A stretch of DNA of 64,000 nucleotides from Haematococcus lacustris (taxonomy: Eukaryota > Chlorophyta > Chlorophyceae > Chlamydomonadales > Haematococcaceae), in NCBI GenBank assembly GCA_030144725.1, contig JASKMD010000008.1, forward strand, positions 5,831,976-5,895,975, in the 5' to 3' direction. A program made the position numbers and the translations under genes. Below, in pieces: positions 42,072-52,444 of this stretch; the stretch's first letter is position 1, and each line of letters opens with the position of its first letter. The notes beneath the pieces are model-generated. The model ran no database searches. It was not told the origin of the DNA and saw nothing but the letters and a program-made list of their open reading frames with translations.

Positions 42072-42341
42072 TCACAGCTTGCCTGTGGAAACTGCGGATG
42101 CCTTGGCCACGGCATTGCTGCTAGCTCCTCCAACGGCATTGGCCTGGGCGTTGGCGATCGCTCCGCTGCCGCTGCCACTGGCTACTGCATTGGCTACCGC
42201 ATTGGCTGCAGTGCTGCTAATAGGGGCTGGCTGGGGCTGGGGCAGTTGCGGGAGAGGTAGAACTGGCACTGGGGATGGTGATGGGGATGGTGCTGCTGCT
42301 GCTGCTGCCTGCCTGCACACCTGCAATCTCGATTCTGTCAT
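42072..42341 (-). CDS. Ala/Asn/Pro-rich open frame, possible exon
   Basis: 89 codons: a poly-Ala stretch, then Pro-Ser and Pro-Gln repeats, then NAVANAVASGSG-type Ala/Asn repeats. Such Asn-Ala-Val repeats occur in algal secreted proteins. It lies about 550 bp downstream of the copy 3 secreted-protein exons on the same strand and could be its C-terminal exon (inference). No domain is recognised and it may be chance. Confidence 0.25.
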   Translation of the reverse strand: MTESRLQVCRQAAAAAAPSPSPSPVPVLPLPQLPQPQPAPISSTAANAVANAVASGSGSGAIANAQANAVGGASSNAVAKASAVSTGKL

Positions 42342-42803
42342 TTTTCCGTCACACCCAACTGCATACCACAGAACAGGTCACACAAACCAGGCATCACACG
42401 GCTAAGGCACATGCGCAGGTGTTAGAAATATACATGTAGAGACGCGTGTAGGGCCATGCAGCAAGCAGCACAGTAAGTGGCTTGGCGTGAACAGCATGCC
42501 TGAACACATGTTGGGGGGCCACACAAGTGCAGCGACGAGGGTGGCAGCAAGCGAGTGGGAGCAGCTCGATTGTGCATGCCACAGCACAGCAGCAAGCGGG
42601 TGGCTCATTGTCTGCCCATAATAAGTGGCTGGCCCCCTACCACCGCCCCAGCCTCTGGCCCACAGCTCACTTGAAAACTTGCATGGGACCTTGAAGGATG
42701 CCGTCGCTGCATGAGGGTGGGAAAGAGCACCACAGGATCACAGGGGCACAGGCCAGGCAGCAGCAGCGCTTGTACAGCGGGGCAGGACTAAAACCGTGTG
42801 CAG
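42342..42803. other. Unassigned interval downstream of copy 3
   Basis: No gene seen. If the copy 3 gene continues, this would be intron; a CATGCAG acceptor-like site near 42710 is the only hint. Confidence 0.4.
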
Positions 42804-42891
42804 GAAGTCATACTTACGTGCGATGATGGTGTGGGCCTCACGGCAGGGGACTGTGCAGGGGGTCTTTGCGGAAAGACGGACAAGGCCTCAC

Positions 42892-43969
42892 CCGTGCTGT
42901 AAAGGCGGCGCCGCACCGTACTCTTCAAATCATCATTGGAGTACAGACAAGTGCATATCTGCACACAACCAAGCAGCAGCAGCAGCAGCAGCAACAGCAG
43001 CGGCAGCCACCTGAGTATGGCTGGAAGGGGCAAGGTGAAGGATATGAGGTGGGTTTAGCTTCGTTTGCAAGACAAGGCCATGCTCCTGAGACCTACATCG
43101 TGGCCAGTGCCATGCAGGCATCTCCCCTTCAGCTGCGACTTCCCCACCGCACCTGGGCATCATACTGGCACACTGCAAAGCAGCAGGCAGCAGAGGGCGT
43201 GACCCTGTCAAAGGCATAGTACACGTTGCCTGTGCTGTACTCCTTCTCGTACAGCGGGTTCATAGTTTTGAGAAGGTTTTGGTCGTCCAGCAGTGGACTG
43301 GTCTGCGGCAAGGGACACGGCATGGCCAATAGCCAGGCATGCAACAGGAAGGAAGCAAAAGCAGCAACAGGGAAGACAGTGGCAACAGCAGCAGCAGCAT
43401 TCCTATGAAGTGAAGACGACACAGCATGCAGCAATGCAGCATGGGCCAGGGATGCTTACCAGGGAAATGCCCTTAGGCAAGCCCAGGCTGCCTAGAGCCG
43501 TGTCGATCTCTGCCCTGCAGTTAGTGTCGACGACGGCGGCATACTGGGGGCACTTGTCCTCCCACTCGTTGCCGGCAGCCCATCCTGTGTGAAAACAGCA
43601 GATGCAGCAACCGCCAGGCTGTCATCAGTGCAACGGGGATAGTGCGGAACACACAGTTGCGATGGCCTGGTCTCATGGCGGTATGGCGAGAGGCTCATCA
43701 AAGGGGGCCGGGACGAAAGCGCGCCGGATGGCCGCAGAGTCAGCATCGCATCTGACCCAAGCACGCAGCTGCATTGCATCCGCCTGTACCCTAGGCGGAC
43801 CGTGCTGGACAGGGAGCGTTCGAACAGCTTGACAGCGAGGTTTCGTACGACTGATGAGATCAGTGCTCGGCACCCCTAGCTATACTCAAAACCAGCAGGT
43901 GCTCTACGATAGCTTACCGGCTGCTGCGAAGAGGAGCACGCTGACAAGAAGGGGGAGCGAGCTACGCAT
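42892..43969 (-). CDS. Small secreted cysteine-rich protein, copy 3 (four exons seen)
   Basis: Same exons as copy 1, shifted by 13777: 43918-43969, 43460-43584, 43153-43302 and 42892-42958. Predicted residues are identical in the parts I compared. Unlike copy 1, the downstream sequence is present, so this is the copy in which to look for the real 3' end. GTGAGG at 42891 or GTAAGT near 42810 could be the next donor. Function unknown; the leader and cysteines point to secretion. Confidence 0.6.
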
Positions 43970-44041
43970 TGCGATGTAGTGATGCAGCGGAATGACGCAC
44001 AACGGAATCCACAGTGCTGCGGGCCAGGTCCCAGTTCCAGC

Positions 44042-44152
44042 AATCATTGCCGGGAAGCGTGTGACCCGGCGGCCATCAACCCGCCACTCGCAGATCCCTT
44101 GGCAAAACCGAATGCATGTTGAGGTAGGCGAGACGAACGCAGAAATACGCGC
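44042..44152 (-). promoter_or_regulatory. Conserved upstream block, copy 3
   Basis: Identical to 30265-30375 as part of the recent duplication, so it adds no independent evidence beyond the copy 2 match. Confidence 0.4.
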
Positions 44153-45965
44153 GGTATGGGATGATGTTCCACGCAGCTTCATGGCAGTAAACAGATATTA
44201 TCAGATATCATCTCAACAGCCGATAAAACCTCGCTATAAACAATAGCATCTTCCCCGCCATACATAAAAGCGACGCGAGGCAGGGACATATACTAAGGGT
44301 CTACGTGTTTGTCACACACATGTCTACACTCATGCCCCCAACCGTAACCCGAGTGATCCCAGCACCCCATGTTCGAACACCCTGCGCCTGCACGTCCTGT
44401 GCTCGCCCAGTAAAAGTTTCAGCGGGCCTGCGGCAAACAACCCATATAGGACGACAGACCAATGTCTGGACATGCCATGACATCCTCTCGGTACTAGTTC
44501 GTGTGTCGACTGGATTGGGGCGTGAGATGTGAGGGCATCCTCCCTTCCTTTAGCGGCGGCTGGTAGGCGGCATCTCATCTCCGCAATGGCCTGGACACGC
44601 ACAAAGCAGGCACTAAAGCGTGGCAGCCTTCCCAACGTTTCCCTTTGCTTGTAAGCTTGCTGAGTTGCATACTGGGTGTCAGGGGTGGGGGGGGCAACAA
44701 CAGCAGGGGCAGGGGCTGTGGCTGTTGGTCGCAGTGCGGCATCCTTGCAGCTATTTTGTCGAGAAACGTGGAACCCCGTGTGCATCCTAAATGCATGTGG
44801 GCGCAACAGCTGATGGCAGGTAATTTAGTTTGATACAGAGAATGCTCAGCTGAGGCACCACTGGCATCAAAGGCAGGATCACGGGCGGCAGCACGACATG
44901 GGTGATGCACATGGCAGCCCAAGGCTCCAAAGACTGTCAGGCTGAGATTGATTTGCTGGAACCTGCTAACATCCAGAACACCAGGTGTGTGGCAGCAGCA
45001 GCACAGAACAGCAACAGGCACAAGGCAGGTAGATGGATGTCCGTCCGTGCCTAGTCGTGTTTCACGCTTTGCCATGATGCCTACTGCCAGCAGAGTTGTG
45101 CACTATCATGTTCATGCCTACCATCCACACCGCGCCTATCCCCCTACCTTGCCCCTTGACCCCTTGACTCATGCACTTTGACCCCTGCCCCTGTTGCTTT
45201 GCCAGCCGGCCAGTTTGCCCTTGCCTGCATGCACTGCTGTTCACAAGCTGGGTCACTGCGGTTGAGAGCAGTGGGTCAAGGTCATGGTATGAACAGACCC
45301 TGGAGGGCAGTGCTGAGTAAGGGTGGTCAGCAGCCTGTCCCAGGGCAAGGCACAGCAGCTGGACGGGCAGGCCCAGTGCCTGGCCACGCTCATGACAGCC
45401 TGCCCTGGCTACAGCCGCCCTGCCCCCCGCCTTAACGCTGATGCGCAGCACATTCACGAGCGATCTCCACATTCACGGCCCGGGCCCCACACCTCAAGAC
45501 ATACAACCCCAAGTCCCAACCTGCAAAACGCATGGCACTTGTCTCACAGCCTTCCCAGGGCCCACTCCACACCCCACAGCTGTGCCCTTTACCCTGATGC
45601 CATCATGCTGACCGACAGCAGAGCCCATGCACCTCCATGTCATTACCACAACGCATGACTTACACCCAAACACCCCATGCCCCAGTATCCAAGCCTGCGG
45701 CCTCTCTTCCTTCCATCTCGCAACCGGAGCACAGTCGTGCCCACAGCTCACAGTGTACAAAGGCCATGGGCCATGACCGGTCACCCGCGACCCCAACTAC
45801 AAAGCCCAGTGGCCCTCTGCCAACTCCCTGGGCTGGCAGAAGCTCAACTACCCTCTGCCCTGCCCCCTGACCTGCCTTGGCAGCATGGAGGCAAGTGGCC
45901 TGACAGCAGGCTGCGGGGACGGACAGGGGACAGAAAACGTCCACTAGGGCACAACAAACGAGGGG
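44153..45965. other. No gene recognised (5' flank of copy 3)
   Basis: Near-identical to 30376-32188. No domain or spliced gene is seen on either strand. Confidence 0.5.
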
Positions 45966-46119
45966 CACTCCTACAATTTAGGCCCTGCGTTTCTCCCTGC
46001 GCTTTGGCCGACCTTGTCCAAATGGGCTGAAACTCAGCCAGTTGGTAGCTTGTAATGTAAGGAATCCATCCCAAAAGAAATCAGGTCAAAAAAGTCAAAG
46101 GCTGAGGCTGGGCGGCCCG

Positions 46120-46760
46120 TGGCGTTCACGCAGGGACGGATGCAGGGATGGAGGGGGGGGGGCAGGGACGAACGCAGGGATGGAAGGGGGGGTGCAGGGA
46201 CGAACGCAGGGATGACTTGGGGGCGCAGGGACAAACGCAGGGACGTGTGCAGGGATGGATGCAGGGATGACGGGCGCAGGGACGAGTGCAGGGACGAACG
46301 CATGGACGAGCGCAGGGATTACGGGCGCAGGGACGAGTGCAGGGATGAGCGCAGGGACGAGCGCAGGGATGAACGCAGGGACGAGTGCAGGGATGGCGGG
46401 CGCAGGGACGAGCGCAGGGATGAGCGCAGGGACGAGCGCAGGGATTACGGGCGCAGGGACGAGTGCAGGGATGAGCGCAGGGACGAGCGCAGGGATGAAC
46501 GCAGGGACGAGTGCAGGGATGGCGGGCGCAGGGACGAGCGCAGGGATGAACGCAGGGACGAGCGCAGGGATTACGGGCGCAGGGACGAGTGCAGGGATGA
46601 GCGCAGGGACGAGCGCAAGGATGAGTGCAGGGTCGAGTGCAGGGTCGAGTGCAGGGTCGAGTGCAGGGACGAGTGCAGGGTCGAGTGCAGGGTCGAGTGC
46701 AGGGTCGAGTGCAGGGACGAGTGCAGGGTCGAGTGCAGGGTCGAGTGCAGGGACCGACGC
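46120..46760. repeat. 12-bp minisatellite, left arm of the foldback
   Basis: Units alternate GCAGGGACGAGC and GCAGGGATGAGC/GAAC, with a variant block GCAGGGTCGAGT at 46630-46750. The variant block has no mirror in the right arm. Confidence 0.88.
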
Positions 46761-46942
46761 AGGGAGTGTAGGGACGTGCATGATGCTTACAGCAGTGTCT
46801 AACACGAGCATAAATAACCTTCTTTGTGTTTGCTACATCCAACTACATACACCACATCCATCTACTGCGATCATTTAGGCTGGAGGCTGGCTGCTGCATG
46901 GCAGCTGGCTCTTGCATGTAAGCTGGCTGCCACCAAGCTCGC

Positions 46943-47290
46943 TCATCCCTGCACTCGTCCCTGCGCCCGTAATCCCTGCGCTCGTCCCTGCGCTCATCCC
47001 TGCGCTCGTCCCTGCGCCCGCCATCCCTGCACTCGTCCCTGCGTTCATCCCTGCGCTCGTCCCTGCGCTCATCCCTGCACTCGTCCCTGCGCCCGTAATC
47101 CCTGCGCTCGTCCCTGCGTTCGTCCCTGCACTCGTCCCTGCGCCCGTCATCCCTGCATCCATCCCTGCACACGTCCCTGCGTTTGTCCCTGCGCCCCCAA
47201 GTCATCCCTGCGTTCGTCCCTGCACCCCCCCTTCCATCCCTGCGTTCGTCCCTGCACCCCCCCCTCCATCCCTGCATCCGTCCCTGCGTA
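46943..47290. repeat. 12-bp minisatellite, inverted right arm
   Basis: The complement of the left array (ATCCCTGCGCTCGTCCCTGC), shorter and without the GGTCGAGT variant block. Confidence 0.88.
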
Positions 47291-47451
47291 AACGCCACGG
47301 GCCGCCCAGCCTCAGCCTTTGACTTTTTTGACCTGATTTCTTTTGGGATGGATTCCTTACATTACAAGCTACCAACTGGCTGAGTTTCAGCCCATTTGGA
47401 CAAGGTCGGCCAAAGCGCAGGGAGAAACGCAGGGCCTAAATTGTAGGAGTG

Positions 47452-48787
47452 GGAGGCCCTTGCCTGGCAGCCATACCAGCCTGGCGCCTCAGCGGCCGGT
47501 GTAAACCGTCGACACCAGCATCAGGGGCAGGGGCAGCTGCGCGCACCCGGACTCTGATAGCTATGTTCGCATTGCTATCACTGTTACGGTTTGCTGCCTG
47601 CCGCCCTGCCTGTGGGCTCGCATGCGTCAGCGCATGTCTGCTCTTCAACATCGTCTTCTCATGCAGACAACGTCAAATGTAACTATGCTACTCTAAGGCT
47701 CAACGAGACATGCCATTGCAAAAGTATCTGTCATCAAGCATAGGCATGGCCTGGTACAGGCACGGGCCCTTGACAACTCTGATGACAGAGGCGATGGGCA
47801 CAAGAAATAAGGCAACCGCTGCATGTACTTCATGTGGCATGGCATGCAGGACGCAAGTCACATGAAAGCTCTCCAATATGCCATGCCCCACGTCATGCTC
47901 TTCCATGTCAGCAGCTCAGCCATGGAGGCCATGGACGCAGCAGCTTGGATGCCTGGCTGGCTGGTTGGCTGGCTGGCAGTGCAGGATGGCATCAGCTCAT
48001 ACCCGCAACAGCTAATAATTGCAGTAAGGGATGGTGCCCGTGCCACAGTTGCCTGCGACATACGCAAGTGGTACACTGCATAGTCAGGCAGCCAGCTTTG
48101 GTGTACAGCTTTTGTGTTGCACCAGGCTCAGCCTAGGGGCTTGTGTAGGATGGTGATATGGCTGCCGCAACACAACCAGCCCATAGCCCAGACGGGTGAG
48201 GTCTGTGGGGATTGAACCTGGGTGCTCTCGACATCTGCTCACCTGCAGTGGTGCCGTAGGAACCATAACCACACAGAGCGGACAAGGAGGTAGCCACTGC
48301 ACAGCCAGCAGCAGCCAATGTTCAACAGCATCAAAGAGTGTTTAAGAGCACCTGTCACAAACAGCAGCCGGTGGTTCGTACCACTCACAAGCAGGAGCCC
48401 AGTGTTGATGCATGATAAGATGGCTCAGTAACGCCCAATACCATGCCAGGCGCACCCACCCCCCTCAGCCATGTCATGCCATGTCAATGCCATGCCAATC
48501 TGTGCCGGACACACCCACACCACCCAGCCAAGGCATGTGCTGTCCAGAGATTCTTTTTTTCAAAACAACCAAGCTGATGCTGGTCATGAATGTCCTGGAC
48601 CATCACATGGCTGGAAAACAAGCTTTTGGTTCCAATCGTTACGTATTACGCAAAAAAGAATCACTGGTGCTGTCCTATCGCCCCCTCCTCACGCAAACTT
48701 CATCCCTGAGTTGCCTGAGGCTGCATTGCTCGTGGCTACCCTGCCTGTTTGTCATTCTACTCGCCTGCCCACTGTTCATCAACTCAC
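47452..48787. other. No gene recognised
   Basis: 1.3 kb between the foldback and the copy 4 gene. A weak tRNA-like stretch lies near 48140-48320 (see the SINE-like entry). Other open frames are short and without motifs. Confidence 0.5.
48140..48320 (-). repeat. Possible tRNA-derived SINE-like segment
   Basis: On the minus strand, CCAGGTTCAATCCCC (48207-48221) resembles a pol III B box. A weak A-box-like TGGCTGTGCAGTGG lies about 80 nt upstream. There is no second copy in the window and no tail, so the call is weak. Confidence 0.2.
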
Positions 48788-49917
48788 CACTGTTCATGAT
48801 CTGGTTCACGATGGCTGAGCGTGGCAGTTTGGCGTCGTAGTATAAGCACGTGCAGGTCTGAAGCCAAATGCAAGGAAAGTGTCCGCAGCAAGAGTCTGAT
48901 GCACCAGGGTCACTGAGCAGGCTTAGGGAACCCCGCCCCCGCCCCCGCCCCGGCCCCTGGCCCCTGTCCCCGCCCCCGCCCCCGCCCCCGCCCCCGCCCC
49001 CGCCCCCGCCCCCGCCCCCGCCCCCGCCCCCGCCCCCGCCCCCGCCCCCGCCCCCGCCCCTGCCCCCGCCCCCGCCCCCGGCCCCGCCCCCGGCCCCGGC
49101 CCCGGCCCTTGTTTCTGACCCTAACAATAGCCACCAGGTCACCAGGGGTGGGGCTGGCCAAGCATCTGGCCACGCACATGAGCTGTGTAATAGCAGGCTG
49201 CCTCACAGCAGGCAGTAGACACTGCAGTAGTGTTGGCGGAGAAGACTCCAAGCAAGGTGCCATTGGCCAGGGGAAGGCCGTGGGAGGAGGTGGGCTGGAG
49301 AAATTGTTCGCCAGTGTCCCAGCCATTGCTGTCCTGCATTAAGAGTAGAGGATAAAGGGAAGCGAGAGAAGGGAGGAGGGGCAAGGGGGTCGGGGTAGGG
49401 AGGAGGGTTAGACCATGCTGCACGGAATGCTGGGCTGTCGTGCTCAACGACATAGCCGGTACCATGACAGGTGAGGGATAAGAGAATACAATCAGCAGGC
49501 CTTTCACTACAGGCAGACATGGGTGAAGGTTGGGAAGCGTTTCCCAGCACCAGGGGTTATGGATGTGCATAGGGTACATGGGTCAGGGTCAGGGTCAGGG
49601 TCAGGGTCAGGGTCAGGGTCAGGGTCAGGGTCAGGGTCAGGGTCAGGGTCAGGGTCAGGGTCAGGGTCAGGGTCAGGGGTAAGACGTTTGTGATAGATGT
49701 ACTGTATGTAAGAGCAACCCACCCAGGTCCTATTGACTGGCAACGACAGCTTGGCAAGTGCTTGGTCTATCTCAGAGCGGCAGTGGATGTCCAGCTGCCG
49801 GATGTACGGCACGCACTCCCTCTCCCATGTGAATGCAGGGCTGCTCCTGCCTGTGCAGGCCAGTGCCACCATGCACATAGCCAACGCTGGCATGGGGTAC
49901 TTCGCCTGGCTCCCCAT
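48788..49917 (-). CDS. Small secreted cysteine-rich protein, copy 4 (diverged)
   Basis: Three exons by homology: 49723-49917 (begins MGSQAKYPMPALAMCMVALA, then FTWERECVPYIRQLDIHCRSE and ALAKLSLP), 49178-49333 (STACCEAACYYTAH) and 48788-48857 (TCTCLYYDAKLP). The intron phases are the same as in copies 1-3. Here the leader and the first Cys block lie in one exon; alternatively an acceptor (TGCACAG) near 49875 marks the original exon 2 start and the first exon has been lost. The order C-x2-Y, C-R-x-E, ACC-x2-C and C-T-C-L-Y is kept despite low overall identity, which supports a real family. Two introns contain G-rich tandem repeats. Confidence 0.55.
48937..49110. repeat. CCCCCG hexamer microsatellite
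   Basis: About 28 units with a few variants, in the intron between exons 3 and 4 of the copy 4 gene. The G-rich strand is the coding (minus) strand and could fold into quadruplexes. Confidence 0.9.
49580..49677. repeat. GGTCAG hexamer microsatellite
   Basis: About 16 units of the CCCTGA type in the intron between the first two visible exons of copy 4. It is the same hexamer as in the subtelomeric mosaic at 2161-2190. Confidence 0.9.
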
Positions 49918-50134
49918 GGGGCCTAGCCTCCTGCCCTCCCGTTAAATGTGATAGGCCAGGACAGGAGCCGCGACGCCCCGCGTGCGGTGAGCAGCCAGGC
50001 CAGGCTGCAGCTGAGGCAGGGCGCCAGTTGAGCCAAGTCATGCCAGTAGGCCAAACTCGGAGTCAGAGTCAGAGTCAGAACCTGAGCCAGTCGCGCAACC
50101 CCCCCAAAGGCGCTGCAGCGCCCGCCTGGCAGCC

Positions 50135-52444
50135 ATGGCACCCGCAGCACCCACTGGCCCTCCCTTGCCCCTTGACTGCGAGGACCCCCTGATGCTCAGG
50201 CAGCTCAAGGACTTCTGCATGTTCTTCGCCAACCAAAACTTCAAGACATGCTACAACCAGCTGCAGCGGCGCCATGTGCGCAACCGCCACCCCATGCTCA
50301 TGCCAGCCTTTGAGGACCCCAGCAACCAGGCGCTTGTGGCCAAGCTGCAAGAGCGCATTGTCAAGCTGTACGCCAAGGCAGCCAGGGCCAAGCTAGGCTG
50401 GAGCGGGGAGGAGGCGCAGCTGTTCATCAGGATGGCGTGTGGGTATGGCATCAACGCCCACAGCTCGGAGCTGAAAGCCGCCACCCTGGACAAGGGCCAT
50501 GTGGCGGACCTGATAGAGGAGGCCAACAAGCACCGCCGCCTACTGGGCATGAAGAAGGAAGGCTCCCTGCAGGACACCCTGCCCCTGCCCTGCCGCATGC
50601 GCCATGCAGTGCATGTGTGCCGGTTGCTAGAGCGGTGGCAGCAGCCCCACACCCCACCCGCACCAGGGCAGCCAAAGCGCGGCAAGAGGCGTGGGGTCGG
50701 TCCCCGGACCCTGACCTGCCCACCCCCCTTCACCCTCACCCCCATGGCCAGGGTGGGGGTGCACTTCATCAAGGTGGACAGCAGGGTGCTGCATGGGGTG
50801 TGCAGGCAGCTGGGCCTGACCAAGGAAACCCGGGCGGCATTCACCTCAGAGCCAACACTGAGCCATCACTGGGCCAGGTGGTTCAACACAAACAAGCTCC
50901 GCAACAAGGAGTTTCAGTTTGAGAGGCTGGTGGACACCGATGGTGTCAGCGTGTGCGTGCACTACACGCGCCCCCTTCCCCCTCCTCCAGCCCCACCACC
51001 TCCAGCTGCCAGCAGCAGCAACAGCACCAGCAGCCGCCCAAGTGCAGCAGCAGCGGCGGCTCATGCAGTGGGACTCCCCCACATAGGCAGGGGCATAGCT
51101 GAGGTGCGTGAGTTTGTGTTTGACCCAGACACACAGATTGGGGTGGGCATCGACCCCGGCGTCACCCAGGCAGTCAGCGCAGCCTCTGGGGTGTGGGATC
51201 CAGCAACAGGCCAGCTCAAGGCAGACCAGCTGCGCCGGTGGAAGCTGACCAAGGGCGAGGTGAAGCATGCCAGCGGCCTGAACAATGCCCGCCGTGACAC
51301 TGAGCGGTGGCTGGCTCCAATCAAGCCCCACCTCCTGCACCTGGCAGCAGCAAGCTCAGCCGGCACCTCCCTGGAGGCCAACCTGAAGCACATCACCGTC
51401 ACCCTGGCCACCTGGGATGCGGTGTGGGAGGTGTACCTGGACCCCAAGTGGACACAGCAGCGGCTGAGGCTGTACGGAGCCCAGGACCGGGCGCTGGAGC
51501 AGTTCTTTAACAAGGTGAGGGTGGGTGGGTGGGTAGGTGGGAGGGAGGGAGGGAAAGGGACTGAGAGGTGACGAAACGAAAAAGTACTTGACTGTGCCAT
51601 GCCTGACTGTGTGCCAACATGTCAGCCACCATGTGTGTGTGCCTTGTGTGCATGGCTGCAGTTGGAGGAGGACATGGCGGAGCTGTCCATGAAGCGCCAC
51701 AAGCGTGCCAAGCAGCTGGTGGTGTTCTTTGGCGCTGCTACCATTGGCACAGCAGGAGGGTGGGGTGCTGATGCGGTGCTGCGTGCCTGCCGCAAGGTGG
51801 TGTGCAGGCCCAGGGGCACAGAGCAGCGGCGGGGCAGGGTGGTGCTTGTCGATGAGCACCGCACCAGCCGGGTCAGCTCAGCAGTGAATGGCCAGCAGCC
51901 CTGTGAGGTGGAGCTGAACACACTCAGTGCCACCAGGCCTGCAGGCTGGAGGCCCCCAGCAGGGCAGGTGGAAGAGCGCCTGGTGCGCCCAGCCTGGAGC
52001 CAGGAGCGTGGCCAGCCAGTGCGGGGCCTGGTGTGGTGCCCGGTAGTGGCCCCCCGCAGGCCCCCACAGGCCCCCCGCAGCAGCCAGGCAGCCACACAGG
52101 CAGCAGCCTCAGAGCCAGGGCCCAGCACACCCCAGCCAGCTAAGCGCAGCAAGCGCACCAAGGCTGAGCCAGGGGCAGCTGAGCCCACCAAGGGCAAGGG
52201 CAAGGCTGCCAAAGCCAAGCCAGCACCACAGCCAGGCAGGTGGCTGGACAGGGACTGCAATGCAGCATTGAACATGCAGCGCATTGGGGAGAGCAGGTGG
52301 CGGCCGCTGGAGCTGTGCTTCTGGCCAGACCAGGGAGCTCTGCCAGCCAAGGGCAAGGAGTACCCTGAGCATGGGTACAAGCGGCTGCGAGACAAGCCCC
52401 CCAAGGCCCAGGAGCAGCAGCAGCAGCCCGCTGCGGCACAGTAG
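50135..52444 (+). CDS. Fanzor-type RNA-guided nuclease (eukaryotic TnpB homologue), near full length
   Basis: Two exons, 50135-51514 and 51662-52444, give 720 residues. The GTGAGG...CTGCAG intron of 147 bp keeps frame. RuvC-I is VGIDPGVTQAVSAA with D340. The conserved VDEHRTSRVSS (E525) follows the bridge region (LTKGEVKHASGLNNARRDTERW). RuvC-III is WLDRDCNAALNMQRIGES (D656/D658). In the family, the RuvC domain cuts DNA at sites chosen by a guide RNA from the element's 3' end. The zinc-ribbon cysteines usual after TS are replaced by serines. The N-terminal 170 residues are basic and a Pro-rich linker lies near 175-200. The true start may be upstream: the frame stays open through ESESESEPEP before 50135, and no nuclear-localisation exon is found. 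No stops or shifts are seen. Confidence 0.78.
51515..51661 (+). other. Intron of the Fanzor gene
   Basis: Starts GTGAGGGTGGG and ends GCATGGCTGCAG. Removing it joins codon 460 (AAG) to TTG in phase 0. Confidence 0.75.

Larger units (their letters stand above)
42804..46966. repeat. Duplicated segment, copy 2 (near-identical to 29027-33389)
   Basis: Carries the copy 3 gene, its flank and the left part of a foldback element. The 12-bp array is 204 bp shorter than in the first copy, and the identity continues only a few bases into the inverted array. Confidence 0.92.
45966..47451. mobile_element. Complete foldback element with 12-bp subrepeats in the arms
   Basis: Outer ends are CACTCCTACAATTTAGGCCC and, at 47432-47451, its complement. 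Each end continues with GGCCGACCTTGTCC/GGACAAGGTCGGCC and CATTACAAGCTACCAACTGG arms of about 160 bp. Then come arrays of 12-bp units: about 46120-46760 in one direction and 46943-47290 in the other, around a loop of about 180 bp. Long inverted repeats built from short tandem repeats resemble the FB elements of Drosophila. There is no transposase inside, so it would need one in trans. No clear target duplication is seen. Confidence 0.82.

Noticed and set aside
50040..50134. Upstream start for the Fanzor gene at ATG 50040
   Set aside because: That ATG is in another frame. The true frame is open upstream but has no ATG in this stretch, so 50135 is kept as the first in-frame ATG.
49907..50134. 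Shared bidirectional promoter between copy 4 gene and Fanzor
   Set aside because: The genes are divergent and only 217 bp apart, but both 5' ends look incomplete, so no promoter can be placed.
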